A DNA stretch of 36,970 bases from Deltaproteobacteria bacterium. GTDB taxonomy: Bacteria > Desulfobacterota > Desulfobulbia > Desulfobulbales > Desulfocapsaceae. A program made the translations under genes and the position numbers. The stretch lies in assembly GCA_002747805.1 (NCBI GenBank), contig PDQP01000016.1, positions 1 through 36,970 on the forward strand. The letters run 5' to 3'. Of this stretch, positions 1 to 9,847 are shown piece by piece (the stretch's first letter is position 1; each line of letters opens with the position of its first letter). The notes under the pieces were generated by a model, which had not been told where the DNA came from, searched no databases, and saw nothing but the letters and a program-made list of their open reading frames with translations.

Positions 1-587
1 CCGGGGGCAACCACCTCATCGCCGGTCGCCATCAGGCCCACCCTTGGCCGTCTGATCACCGGCAGACTGCTGCACCCTGCTGCCGCCGCCAGCCCGATAC
101 AGCCCGGACTGACCTTTTCTCCTTGGCGGGCCACCGGTTCACCCTGCCGAATATCACTGCCGCACGGAATGACATTTCTGCCCGGTTCGGCATGAGCTGT
201 AACCAAAATTCTCCCTTCTTCAATGCGGGTAAACTCCTCGGCTACCACAGCATTTGCCCCTTGCGGCAGCTCGGCTCCGGTCAAGATTCTTGCCGCAGTG
301 CCGGAAACAACCGTTAAATCAGCCGTATCTCCGGCATAAATAGTTCCCGATAATTCCAGGCTGACTGGATTATCAAAGGCAGCATGTGCTATATCGCTGG
401 AAATAACAGCAAAGCCGTCCTTGGCAGAGCCGTCAATAGATGGAGAATCAACCAAGGCAAAAACATCACTTGCCAAAATGCGGCCTGTCGCATCAGCCAG
501 GGCAATCTCTTCGGCGGGCAGGGTTTTGATCACGGATTCACAAAGCCGCCTGGCTTCAGCAAACCCCAATTTTATCCCATGATTCAT
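1..587 (-). CDS. moeA: Molybdopterin molybdenumtransferase MoeA, N-terminal part (runs off left edge)
   Basis: MoeA inserts molybdate into adenylylated molybdopterin, the last step of molybdenum cofactor synthesis, in the cytoplasm. This frame is absent from the ORF track because it is open at the window edge; I translated it by hand. About 195 residues are visible, starting MNHGIKLGFAEARRL. They contain the MoeA landmarks: a SIDGSAKDGFAV segment matching the family's 'S.DGYA' motif, RILTGAELPQGANAVV, and ATGDEVVAPG at the edge, which is the start of the MPT-binding domain ('STGDEL'). The ATG at 587 is the only in-frame start close to the N-terminal motif; no strong ribosome binding site precedes it. 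It lies 46 bases downstream of mdh on the same strand, with a hairpin in the gap. Identification is firm; the C-terminal half is outside the window. Confidence 0.93.
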   Translation of the reverse strand, partial: MNHGIKLGFAEARRLCESVIKTLPAEEIALADATGRILASDVFALVDSPSIDGSAKDGFAVISSDIAHAAFDNPVSLELSGTIYAGDTADLTVVSGTAARILTGAELPQGANAVVAEEFTRIEEGRILVTAHAEPGRNVIPCGSDIRQGEPVARQGEKVSPGCIGLAAAAGCSSLPVIRRPRVGLMATGDEVVAP

Positions 588-599
588 AGCGGTAAAGGA

Positions 600-626
600 A
601 GCGGGGAAACAATCAATCTCCCCGCT
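600..626 (-). other. Intercistronic hairpin between mdh and moeA
   Basis: An 8-base perfect stem (AGCGGGGA/TCCCCGCT) with an 11-base loop starts 8 bases after the mdh stop. There is no T run on either side, so it is more likely an mRNA-stabilising or pausing hairpin than a full intrinsic terminator. It may lower moeA expression relative to mdh. Confidence 0.5.
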
Positions 627-633
627 AAGATTA

Positions 634-1611
634 TTAAACCATATCCTTGATAGCCTCTTTTTCAACCAGCAGTTCCTGCTCGGTTTTTCTGATCATTTCA
701 CGCTGGAAATCTCCTATCTCAAGGCCGGACACCTCTTTCCACCTGCCGTTTTCGCAAGTTACCGGAAAAGAAAACATAATATCCTCGTCCACGCCATAGG
801 AATTTCCCTTGCTGTAAACGCTCATGCTCACCCATTCACCATCACTGCCAAGCACCCAGCTTCTCATATGGTCAATGGCAGCCGAGGCGGCAGAAGCAGC
901 ACTGGAAGCCCCGCGTGCCTTGATAATGGCGGCACCCCGCTGCTGTACAGTCGGGATAAAGGTGTTTACATACCAGTCATGATCAACCTGCTCTGCCACC
1001 GGCTTACCGTCAACGGCTGCATAGCTGATATCGGGAAACTGGGTGGCCGAGTGATTGCCCCACACCACCACCTTCTTTACCAGAGAAGAATGGCTGCCGA
1101 TTTTTTCGGCAATTTGCGACTTGGAACGGTTATGATCAAGACGCATCATGGAAGTAATATTTTCCGGCTTCAGCTTGGGAGCATTTTTTAATAAAATCAA
1201 GGCATTGGTATTGGCAGGATTACCAACTACCAAAACCTTTACTTCCGGGTCGGCATGATCATTTAGGGCCTTGCCCTGGGCGGTAAAAATGGCCCCATTG
1301 GCCTGTAGAAGATCGGAACGTTCCATACCCGGCCCGCGTGGTCTGGAGCCGACCAGAATGGCATAATTGGTGTCCTTAAATGCCGCATTGGGATCATCTG
1401 TGGTTTCAATGCCTGCAACCAGAGGAAAGGCACAGTCGTTAAGCTCCATCACCACGCCTTTCAAGGCTTCCATGGCCTGGGGAATTTCCAGAAGCTGGAG
1501 AATAACCGGCTGATCCTTGCCCAGCATATCTCCAGCGGCAACACGAAAAATAAGGGAATAGCTAATCTGACCAGCAGCACCGGTAATAGCTACACGAACG
1601 GGCGGTTTCAT
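634..1611 (-). CDS. mdh: Malate dehydrogenase (NAD-dependent, cytosolic-type MDH)
   Basis: Interconverts malate and oxaloacetate with NAD(H) in the citric acid cycle. The 325-residue length fits the family. It opens with a Rossmann motif [14 protein letters not shown] (GxxGxxG type). It has the substrate-binding arginine loop [13 protein letters not shown] near residue 88, [10 protein letters not shown] near 130, and the catalytic-histidine motif [11 protein letters not shown] near 185. These motifs place it with the MDH subfamily related to cytosolic eukaryotic enzymes, not the LDH-like MDHs. An AAGGAG ribosome binding site sits just before the ATG. A promoter candidate lies upstream, so it can be expressed independently of ligA. 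Confidence 0.96.
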   Translation of the reverse strand: MKPPVRVAITGAAGQISYSLIFRVAAGDMLGKDQPVILQLLEIPQAMEALKGVVMELNDCAFPLVAGIETTDDPNAAFKDTNYAILVGSRPRGPGMERSDLLQANGAIFTAQGKALNDHADPEVKVLVVGNPANTNALILLKNAPKLKPENITSMMRLDHNRSKSQIAEKIGSHSSLVKKVVVWGNHSATQFPDISYAAVDGKPVAEQVDHDWYVNTFIPTVQQRGAAIIKARGASSAASAASAAIDHMRSWVLGSDGEWVSMSVYSKGNSYGVDEDIMFSFPVTCENGRWKEVSGLEIGDFQREMIRKTEQELLVEKEAIKDMV

Positions 1612-1657
1612 AAAGTCTCCTTGTGATTTTAATTTACGATAAACCCAAATTTTCTGT

Positions 1658-1685
1658 ATGATAAATCATTTTAACCTGCGGGCAA
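1658..1685 (-). promoter_or_regulatory. Predicted sigma-70 promoter for mdh
   Basis: On the minus strand TTGCCC (1685-1680) and TATCAT (1663-1658) are separated by 16 bases. The -10 matches consensus at 5 of 6 and the -35 keeps TTG. It would give a leader of about 40 bases ending in the AAGGAG site of mdh. Prediction only. Confidence 0.45.
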
Positions 1686-1708
1686 ACCCATTTTTCCGCA
1701 AAATCGGC

Positions 1709-1726
1709 AAAAAGGCAATCCTTGCC
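1709..1726 (-). terminator. Possible weak intrinsic terminator after ligA
   Basis: Minus strand reads GGCAA-GGA-TTGCC followed by TTTTT: a 5-base stem, 3-base loop and T tract about 35 bases past the ligA stop and upstream of the mdh promoter. The stem is short, so termination would be partial at best. Confidence 0.35.
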
Positions 1727-1760
1727 CGAAAGCTACTGTACTAATACCTGCAGATTCATT

Positions 1761-3824
<2,064 letters not shown>

Positions 3825-3850
3825 ATTGATTTCATACCTTAGGAGGAGAT

Positions 3851-4360
3851 ATGCAGATTGCAGGCTATATGTTTACCGGCCAGGAAGAGGAGCAAAGCAG
3901 ACAGAAACTAAACAAGTATGCCAAGGAGCATCTGGGGCTGAAGGTGCAGAATTTTTTCATCGAGGAGCAGGCAGAAAAAAGCACTTGTTTTATCAAGCGG
4001 CCAGCGGGCCAAAGGATGCTGGCGGATTTAAGGGCAGGAGATCATCTGCTGGTTTTAGATTCCGCCTCAGTGCTTGGCAGCCGAGAGCAGGCCTTAGATC
4101 TGCTGAAAAACCTGGCCGACCGAGCCGTCTCCCTGCACTGCCTTGACCTTGGCGGCAATATCTCCACTGCCGATAAGCGGAAACTGGTGGTTTCGGAAGG
4201 GGCGGCTGATTTGGTTTTCAAACTTTTACAGGCCCTGGATTCAGGCAAGGTACAACATGATGAAGCAAGCCCCCGCCCAAAAACTCCTGCCAAAATCAGC
4301 ATTCCGCCCGGCTGGGAGGCATATCAGGACGGAATACTGATAAAAATAATGAACTCGTAA
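3851..4360 (+). CDS. Resolvase-like protein (serine-recombinase N-terminal fold), probably catalytically inactive
   Basis: A 169-residue protein preceded by an excellent TTAGGAGGAG ribosome binding site. Its middle follows the resolvase/invertase N-terminal pattern: an opening GYMFTGQEEEQSRQKL like 'GYxRVSTxEQSxxxQ', then a conserved RPAGQRMLADLRAGDHLLVLD segment matching 'RPxxxxLLxxLxxGDxLVVxxLDR'. The catalytic serine position ('RVS') reads MFT here, and the 'LDRLGRS' arginines are replaced (LDSASVLGSR). There is no DNA-binding helix-turn-helix; the C-terminus is a short proline-rich tail with a PPGWEAYQDGILIKI end. It is therefore unlikely to recombine DNA. It may be a regulatory protein or a retained relic. 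Divergent from ligA; nothing follows it in operon. The fold assignment is moderately supported; the role is unknown. Confidence 0.6.
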   Translation: MQIAGYMFTGQEEEQSRQKLNKYAKEHLGLKVQNFFIEEQAEKSTCFIKRPAGQRMLADLRAGDHLLVLDSASVLGSREQALDLLKNLADRAVSLHCLDLGGNISTADKRKLVVSEGAADLVFKLLQALDSGKVQHDEASPRPKTPAKISIPPGWEAYQDGILIKIMNS

Positions 4361-4403
4361 AAAATCAAACATTATTTGGTCCTTTTGAAATTCAGGTGGG
4401 TAA

Positions 4404-4550
4404 AAACTGGTTTATGCTTGCCAAATTCAGTTTACCCTTGAGCAAGCAAACGGAAAGCAGATTATTGCTAAGCGAAGCGTAGTACCCAAAGTGCATGGCC
4501 TTTACAACAGTCGGCTTGCTGTGTATGTCGTCAATCCTGAGAAACTTTAA
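4404..4550 (+). pseudogene. Possible coding remnant (48 codons, no start)
   Basis: Between an in-frame stop at 4401 and TAA at 4548, the frame reads through 48 codons ending GLYNSRLAVYVVNPEKL. The alternation of hydrophobic and charged residues looks coding-like, but there is no start codon with a ribosome binding site and I do not recognise the family. It may be the 3' end of a gene lost to deletion, or chance. Confidence 0.25.
4522..4545 (+). repeat. 24-base sequence shared with 36870-36893
   Basis: Matches 36870-36893 at 21 of 24 positions, with the core GTCAAYCCTGAGAAAC at 15 of 16. Here it lies at the end of the possible coding remnant. A match of this size could arise by chance in a 37-kb window, so it is reported as weak. 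Confidence 0.3.
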
Positions 4551-4617
4551 CTTTGAACACTCCCTTTGTTTCTAAAATTATCTGAAAAAAATAAATGAAA
4601 ATTTGTTTTCTCTGTAT

Positions 4618-4623
4618 TATAAT
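4618..4623 (+). promoter_or_regulatory. Possible -10 box for the zinc-ribbon membrane protein gene
   Basis: A perfect TATAAT lies 39 bases before the chosen ATG at 4663, in an AT-rich stretch. No convincing -35 box sits at the right distance, so this is only a candidate. Confidence 0.3.
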
Positions 4624-4662
4624 CCTTCTTCTCAAAAATTTATCAAGACCCGAGGAGAAAAA

Positions 4663-4983
4663 ATGGTTACCTTGAACATGACCTTGATGGCTTTACTGAA
4701 ATTGGTGATGAAGTTTTGCCATATTTTTGCCCTGGCTGCCGGCTGGTTTGCGGTTGCTGCAATTTTGCTGTTGTTGATATTGCTGGCCTGGGATAAACGT
4801 AATAATAGTCAAGCTATTAAAAAGATATACCTTTTTTGCCGCTCAATCCTGCAGAAAGAAAATGATGATAAGCCTTCTTGTCCGGTCTGCAATCCTGAAA
4901 ACAGGTCTACTCTCCCGTCTGAGCATGTTTTTTGCTATGCCTGCGGAAAGCATTTGGAAGTTATAGCGGCTGCTGCGGAATAA
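4663..4983 (+). CDS. Small membrane protein with C-terminal zinc ribbon
   Basis: I take the ATG at 4663, not the ORF-track start at 4603, because GAGGAG lies 6 bases before it and the upstream residues look like untranslated leader. The 106-residue product has one or two hydrophobic segments (about residues 5-42, with LLLLILLAW), then a short basic linker. A soluble tail follows with two CxxC knuckles: CPVC at 73-76 and CYAC at 91-94, a typical zinc ribbon. The tail is probably cytoplasmic given the basic linker. I do not recognise the family, and no function can be assigned. It is followed after 66 bases by another small cysteine-containing gene on the same strand. Confidence 0.65.
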   Translation: MVTLNMTLMALLKLVMKFCHIFALAAGWFAVAAILLLLILLAWDKRNNSQAIKKIYLFCRSILQKENDDKPSCPVCNPENRSTLPSEHVFCYACGKHLEVIAAAAE

Positions 4984-5049
4984 TCCCTGCTTAAAGACGG
5001 CGGGTCTTGCCTCGCCGTTCCTTGCTATTTTACATATTTTCATCCAGAC

Positions 5050-5343
5050 ATGCAGTGTGAAAGACTAGTAAATCTAACAAAGACCTGGTATCTGAAAGTC
5101 TGCGACGAGACCATGGCTCCGGCCAGGATGATTTCGTTTATGGAAAGACACGCCGTGGCGTGTTCAACCTGTTTGCAGGATGCCGAATTAAAAGGTGAAA
5201 TAGCCAAAATCAAGGAGTTGATCCTGCCGGAATCCAAGATCCCCAAAGCGGTCCTGGCACAGCAGCAAAAAGAAGCCTATGAAGCCTCTCTGGAAGATGA
5301 CGAGGAGTATGAGGACGATATTGACGGTGAAGATCTAACGTAA
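5050..5343 (+). CDS. Small acidic protein with HxxxCxxC zinc-finger-like motif
   Basis: A 97-residue protein. The first half, VCDETMAPARMISFMERHAVACSTC, resembles the zinc-finger helix of anti-sigma factors (zf-HC2/ZAS type): an early cysteine (Cys18), then His34-x3-Cys38-x2-Cys41. The second half is a charged helix ending in a strongly acidic tail (EDDEEYEDDIDGEDLT). There is no membrane segment and no adjacent sigma factor, so an anti-sigma role is not claimed. No good ribosome binding site precedes the ATG. It ends 2 bases before the convergent transporter gene. Real coding is likely from the composition and motif; function unknown. Confidence 0.6.
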   Translation: MQCERLVNLTKTWYLKVCDETMAPARMISFMERHAVACSTCLQDAELKGEIAKIKELILPESKIPKAVLAQQQKEAYEASLEDDEEYEDDIDGEDLT

Positions 5344-5345
5344 AC

Positions 5346-6254
5346 CTAGCGTTTTTTACCATTTGGTTCATAGGTTGCCTGCTGACCAAACCAGACCCCG
5401 AAAAGAACCAGCAGGGCGGCCATAAACTGGCAGCCGGTAAGGGTTTCGTCTAAAACCGCCCAGCCCAGAATAAAGGTAAATACCGGAATCAGGTTGGTAA
5501 AGGATGCCGCCCGACTGGCCGCAACATATTTTAAGCCGTAATTATAAAAGCCATATGCCCCGATGGTGATAACCGCGCCCAGATAAATCACGGCAAGACA
5601 GGCCGCCGGATCCTGGGTCGGCGGCAGTTTGGCTCCGGCAGGAAAAAGCATCACAAAAAAGAAGATACACCCCAGAAAGGCTTGGGTTGCAGTCAGAAAA
5701 AGCGGGGAGTAGCGGTGAGCAAGAAAGCGCATGGCGATGGTGTAGCCGGTGGCACAAATCATGGCAACCAGTTCATAAAAATTTCCCAGCACCGGATTTG
5801 GTGCATTTTCCGCCGGTTGGCCGGTAAAGGTCAGCAGGCAAACGCCAAATACCGCCAAAAAACTGCCCGCCCAGCCTTTGATGCCGATTTTTTCCCTTAA
5901 CAAAAAAACTGCCGCAGTCATCACCAGAACAGGCAAGATGGCGGTAATCATTCCAGCCTGGGAAGCAGTGGTATTTTCAAGGGCCTTTGCCTCAAAGAGG
6001 AAATAAAGGCATGGCTCACAAAAAGCCATAAATAATAATATCTTATAATCGCCTTTCCGGTATGAAAAATTTCTGAAAATGGGTTTGCAAAGCAGTAAAA
6101 AGCACAAGGTAGCCACCAGCATCCGGCCAAAAATCACCAGCATTGGATCATAATGGCGGAAGGCTATTTTCAGGGCAATAAAGGAGCTTGACCATAAAAT
6201 CATGGCTATAGTCAAGCAGATAAACGGAAAATATTTTTTGGTTATTAAAATCAT
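5346..6254 (-). CDS. EamA/DMT-family transporter
   Basis: An inner-membrane protein of about 302 residues with ten predicted hydrophobic helices in two EamA repeats, typical of drug/metabolite exporters such as RhaT/YdcZ-like permeases. The repeats can be seen from the similar openings (AMILWSSSFIALKIAF in the first half; a second set of helices starts with YELVAMICATGYTIAMRF) and the 'A..L..V...FT' endings. The substrate cannot be told from sequence. The ORF track starts at a GTG (6257); I prefer the ATG immediately after it at 6254. The AGGAAG lies unusually close to either start, so initiation may be weak. Its own promoter lies upstream. Confidence 0.85.
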   Translation of the reverse strand: MILITKKYFPFICLTIAMILWSSSFIALKIAFRHYDPMLVIFGRMLVATLCFLLLCKPIFRNFSYRKGDYKILLFMAFCEPCLYFLFEAKALENTTASQAGMITAILPVLVMTAAVFLLREKIGIKGWAGSFLAVFGVCLLTFTGQPAENAPNPVLGNFYELVAMICATGYTIAMRFLAHRYSPLFLTATQAFLGCIFFFVMLFPAGAKLPPTQDPAACLAVIYLGAVITIGAYGFYNYGLKYVAASRAASFTNLIPVFTFILGWAVLDETLTGCQFMAALLVLFGVWFGQQATYEPNGKKR

Positions 6255-6285
6255 CACTTCCTGCCTATGGTTATTCTCAAAACCT

Positions 6286-6328
6286 TATAATCGGCGGCGA
6301 TTATAGCGGCAGAGCGGATTTTCTGCAA
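6286..6328 (-). promoter_or_regulatory. Predicted sigma-70 promoter with a palindrome over -10 and start
   Basis: On the minus strand TTGCAG (6328-6323), a 17-base spacer and a perfect TATAAT (6305-6300) precede the transporter gene; transcription would start near 6293. TATAATCG-gcgg-CGATTATA (6286-6305) is a perfect 8-base palindrome covering the -10 box and the start. It could be an operator, or a 5' hairpin when transcribed from further upstream. Boxes are seen; regulation is inferred. Confidence 0.6.
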
Positions 6329-6396
6329 TTTTTTCAGGCTGTAGCTGGTAAATTGTCAGCCTATTTTGAATAAACTAAATGAAAACATTCAAAAAA

Positions 6397-7722
6397 TTAC
6401 CGCTCGGTCAGGGCGTTTTGCCTGGCCTTCAACAGCGGTTTCAGAATATAGGAAAGGATAGTTTTTTTGCCGGTGATAATATCCACCGAAACGGTCATGC
6501 CGGGAATAATCTTTAACGGCTTGTCCTTGGTGCCTAGGTCGGTTCTGGGAGTTACAATTTCCACCAGAAAATAGGTCTGGTTTCTTTCATCCTTTAAGGT
6601 ATCGGCACTGATTCGTTCCACCCGCCCGGCCAGGCCGCCGTAAATAGAAAAATCATAGGCCGTTACCTTGACGGTCGCCTTTTGTCCGGGATGAAGAAAG
6701 GCAATATCAGACGGCCTGATTCTTGCTTCAATCAGCAGGTTATCCTTGAGAGGTACAATCTCCACCAGATCCATCCCCGGCTTGACCACCTGCCCCAGGG
6801 TATTGACATGAATCTGTTTAACAATACCAGCAGACGGGGCTCTGACCAGGGTGCGGCTGACCTGATCCTTGAAGGTGGCCTGTTTTTCAGCAAGCGAATC
6901 CCTTTTTCTAAGCGCCTCGCCCAGTTCCTTCTGCACTCTGGCCTTAAAGGTAATGGTCAGCTCTTCCTTTTTCTTCTCCATCTCGCTTTTCTGGCTTTCG
7001 AGATCGGGAATGGACGACACCGCCATATCTTTTTGCTCAAGAATATCCGCCTGCTTCCGCCGCAATTCCAGAAAATCGCTCTGGGATTCAATCTTTTGTT
7101 CAACCAGCGGCCTGGTAATATCGATCTGCTGCTTAAGCAAACCGGCCTTTTTATTAAGATGTTTGACCTTCAAACGAATTTTATCAATTTGCGCCTGTTT
7201 TTGCTTGATTTTTTCCTCGATGATATGCCGCTGACTATCCAGAAAACGCATATTGGAGCTATAAAGTTCCGCCTGAACACGGGCGATTTCAGGATGCTTT
7301 TTCTGCAGCTCCGGCTCAAGATGCAAGGCAGTTTCATTAAGTTCTGCCTTAAGTCTTGAAATCTCAAGCGACAGGCTGTCCAGGGTGGTCTTTGACTCAT
7401 TAAAAACGCTCTCAAAACCCTGATTTTTGATCTTGAGCAATACCTGCCCGGCCGCCACCTGATCGCCGTCTCTGACCAAAAGCTCTTCGATGATTCCGCC
7501 TTCCAGATTCTGCACGGTCTGAATCTTGCCCGAAGGAACCACCACCCCCATTCCCCTAGTTACTTCATCTATGGCGGCAAACCTTGCCCAGACAATCAGC
7601 ATCACCATAATCAGCACCAGGCTGACCACAATAACTCTGGAGCGGGCATAATGCTGCTCATAGACCGCCCTTTCATAGATGGAAATATAATCAAGCTGTT
7701 CCTTAGGAATTTTATCTTTCAA
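6397..7722 (-). CDS. Type I secretion periplasmic adaptor (HlyD/LapC family)
   Basis: The membrane-fusion subunit that links the ABC exporter to the outer-membrane channel. The 441-residue protein has a cytoplasmic N-terminus, one transmembrane helix (about 29-48), a lipoyl half-motif (NLEGGIIEELLVRDGDQVAAGQVLL), and a long coiled coil (about 100-285, rich in Lys/Glu/Gln). The second lipoyl half (LVRAPSAGIVKQIHVNTLGQVV) and a beta-barrel with the HlyD signature region near the C-terminus (KIIPGMTVSVDIITG) follow. The start codon is TTG at 7722 and overlaps the exporter's TGA (TTGA), so translation is probably coupled. Order is TolC, ABC, HlyD on one strand. Confidence 0.93.
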   Translation of the reverse strand: MKDKIPKEQLDYISIYERAVYEQHYARSRVIVVSLVLIMVMLIVWARFAAIDEVTRGMGVVVPSGKIQTVQNLEGGIIEELLVRDGDQVAAGQVLLKIKNQGFESVFNESKTTLDSLSLEISRLKAELNETALHLEPELQKKHPEIARVQAELYSSNMRFLDSQRHIIEEKIKQKQAQIDKIRLKVKHLNKKAGLLKQQIDITRPLVEQKIESQSDFLELRRKQADILEQKDMAVSSIPDLESQKSEMEKKKEELTITFKARVQKELGEALRKRDSLAEKQATFKDQVSRTLVRAPSAGIVKQIHVNTLGQVVKPGMDLVEIVPLKDNLLIEARIRPSDIAFLHPGQKATVKVTAYDFSIYGGLAGRVERISADTLKDERNQTYFLVEIVTPRTDLGTKDKPLKIIPGMTVSVDIITGKKTILSYILKPLLKARQNALTER

Positions 7723-9836
7723 GAGTCTTGCCCTATTGTCTTTTTCCCTGCCGAGCCGTAAAACTTCTGGATGAAAACTTCCTTGCCGTCATCAAAGATA
7801 ACCTGGCCCTTATCCATGACAATTACCCGATCCACCAGAGCCAGCAGGGCATTTTTATGGCTGGAGATAATAAGGGTTATATCTTCTACCATCGGCCTGA
7901 TTTTTGCCACAAAACCCTGTTCGCTCCGGCCGTCCATAAAGTTGGTCGGTTCATCCAGAAGAGCAATTGACGGTTTACCAATAAAGGCTCTGGCGATGGC
8001 AACCGCCTGTCTCTGACCGCCTGAAAGATTGGCTCCGCCCTCGCTAATCGGCATGGCAATTCCTTGGGGACAGCCCTGAATCAGCTCTTCAAGTCCGGCA
8101 AGACGAATGGCCGCCAGCAGCTCGTCATCGGCAATATGCACATTTTTCAGGGTGAGATTGTCCCGCAAAGTGCCGGCAAACAAAAGCACATCCTGCGGCA
8201 CACAGGCAATCTGCTGACGCAAAAATATCGGCGAAATTGCACTCATATCCAGCCCATCCACCAGAATACTGCCCTGCTGGGGCCGATAAAAGCCCACCAT
8301 AAGCTGGTGCAGGGTGGTCTTGCCCGAACCGTTGGCCCCCAAAAGAGCCACCTTTTCCCCCGGCTTGATACGGAAAGAAATATTTTTTACGCTGGGCTGT
8401 TCCATATTGGGGTAGGCAAAGGAGACATCCTTAAACTCAATGCCGCCGTCCAGACTTTTCGGGCAAAGAAAATTATGCCCCCCTTCCAGCTCGGCCGGCA
8501 TTTCCATAATATTTTTCAGGGAAGAATAGGCCACCTTGGTCTGGTCATAGGAAGAAAGCAGCCCGGCCACCTGCCCCACCGGAGAAATGGCCCTGGAAGA
8601 AAGAATCATCACCGCAATCAATCCGCCCATGGTCAGCTTACCGCTATTGATCAGGTAAACCCCGTAAATAACAATAAAAACGCTGTCAAGCTGAATCAGC
8701 ATTCCCATCACCGTGTTGATGGAGCTTGATAAAAAGCGGCTCTTGATGCCCTGCCCGGCCAGCGTGCTGACCAAATGTTCCCATCTGGCCCGAAACCGGC
8801 CGGCAGCATTAAAAATCTTGATATTTTTAAGACCGGCAATGCTTTCAATCAGCAGGGCATTTTTCTGTACGCCCCCTTCAAAGGAAGCAGCAATACTGGC
8901 AAAAAGCGGTTTTCTGATTACCAGCACATAGGCCAGCAACAGCAGCATACAAATTATGGGAATCACAACCAGACTGCCGCCCACATAAAAGATGGCGGCC
9001 AGAAAGACCAGGGCAAAAGGCAGGTCGATGACAAAGAGGATCACCGAGGAACTCATAAAGTTCTTGATGGCATCAAACTCCTTGATATTAGAGGCAAAGC
9101 CGCCCACATTGGTCGGCCCGGCCTCCATCCGCAGATCCATCACCTTTTCAAAAAGCAGGGAAGATATTAAAATATCGCTTTTTTTGGTGGCAAGTTCAAT
9201 GAAATTGACCCGCAGAAATTTCAGCAGGGCATCGCAAATAATAATGATAATAACCGCACTGGCCAGCACCCATAAGGTTTCAACGGCAAAATTGGGTACC
9301 ACCCGGTCATAGACATTCATGGAAAACATCGGTACCGCCAGCACAAAGAGATTGACGGCCAGAGATGCCAGCAGAATATCGCGGTAAATGGGCAGCGAGA
9401 CCTTGACCGCCCGCAGCAGCCAGCCCTGCTTGCTCCGCACCTCTTCATGCTCAAGGCCGGATTTACCGGATAACTTGCCCAGGAAAAAACAATAGCCTGA
9501 ATAATTATCAGTTAGTTCCTGCAGGGGGATACTGCGGGTAATTCCGCCCGTGAGCAGGCATTTTGCCCGGGTATTGCCAACCTTCATACATAAACAGCCG
9601 CTGCCGTCCTTAAGAACAAGCATAACCGGCAGGGTCAGCGGATGGATCCGGTGAATATCCTCCTTGGTGAATTTTGCTAAAATCCCCGATTTTTGGGCAA
9701 AATCCACCACCAGCTCAGGAGTAACGCTTTCGGCATCGGCAGCAATGCCGAGACGGTGGCAAATGGTCTCGGTATGAACCTCCATGCCCTGCCGGGTCAA
9801 ATGCTCCGCCAACAGCTTGATAACACTAAGCTTCAT
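7719..9836 (-). CDS. Type I secretion ABC transporter with C39-like domain (LapB/HlyB family)
   Basis: The 705-residue inner-membrane ATPase that powers type I secretion. It has an N-terminal C39-peptidase-like domain (about 1-125), a six-helix transmembrane domain (about 150-430), then a nucleotide-binding domain with Walker A GANGSGKTT, signature LSGGQRQ, Walker B IALLDEPT and an H-loop histidine (ISSHK). The peptidase-like domain lacks the catalytic cysteine, so it should not cleave leader peptides; in HlyB and LapB the equivalent domain binds a C-terminally signalled substrate. This points to a large RTX- or adhesin-type substrate, but none is encoded here. The ATG follows TAGGAG directly with no spacing. 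The upstream TolC gene ends 11 bases before, so coupling is likely. Confidence 0.94.
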   Translation of the reverse strand: MKLSVIKLLAEHLTRQGMEVHTETICHRLGIAADAESVTPELVVDFAQKSGILAKFTKEDIHRIHPLTLPVMLVLKDGSGCLCMKVGNTRAKCLLTGGITRSIPLQELTDNYSGYCFFLGKLSGKSGLEHEEVRSKQGWLLRAVKVSLPIYRDILLASLAVNLFVLAVPMFSMNVYDRVVPNFAVETLWVLASAVIIIIICDALLKFLRVNFIELATKKSDILISSLLFEKVMDLRMEAGPTNVGGFASNIKEFDAIKNFMSSSVILFVIDLPFALVFLAAIFYVGGSLVVIPIICMLLLLAYVLVIRKPLFASIAASFEGGVQKNALLIESIAGLKNIKIFNAAGRFRARWEHLVSTLAGQGIKSRFLSSSINTVMGMLIQLDSVFIVIYGVYLINSGKLTMGGLIAVMILSSRAISPVGQVAGLLSSYDQTKVAYSSLKNIMEMPAELEGGHNFLCPKSLDGGIEFKDVSFAYPNMEQPSVKNISFRIKPGEKVALLGANGSGKTTLHQLMVGFYRPQQGSILVDGLDMSAISPIFLRQQIACVPQDVLLFAGTLRDNLTLKNVHIADDELLAAIRLAGLEELIQGCPQGIAMPISEGGANLSGGQRQAVAIARAFIGKPSIALLDEPTNFMDGRSEQGFVAKIRPMVEDITLIISSHKNALLALVDRVIVMDKGQVIFDDGKEVFIQKFYGSAGKKTIGQDS

Positions 9837-9847
9837 CTCCTAGGTAA

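Larger units (their letters stand above)
4361..4662. other. Intergenic stretch with one possible decayed reading frame
   Basis: About 300 bases between the resolvase-like gene and the zinc-ribbon membrane protein, with no intact gene. It holds a 48-codon open frame without a start, a 24-base sequence similar to one at the right edge of the window, and a TATAAT box; each is listed separately. No RNA structure is recognised in the remainder. Confidence 0.6.

Noticed and set aside
868-1191. Plus-strand ORF of 107 residues opposite mdh
   Set aside because: Antisense shadow of mdh with no ribosome binding site or recognisable motif. The other long antisense ORFs (for example 8064-8729, 10694-11245, 29051-29734, 30200-30769) were rejected for the same reason.
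3851-4360. Active serine recombinase
   Set aside because: The catalytic serine and arginines are absent and no DNA-binding domain is present.
4603-4662. Upstream extension of the zinc-ribbon protein in the ORF track
   Set aside because: It overlaps the TATAAT box, and GAGGAG sits just before the ATG at 4663.
5050-5343. Anti-sigma factor
   Set aside because: The zinc-finger motif is similar, but there is no membrane segment or neighbouring sigma factor to support the role.
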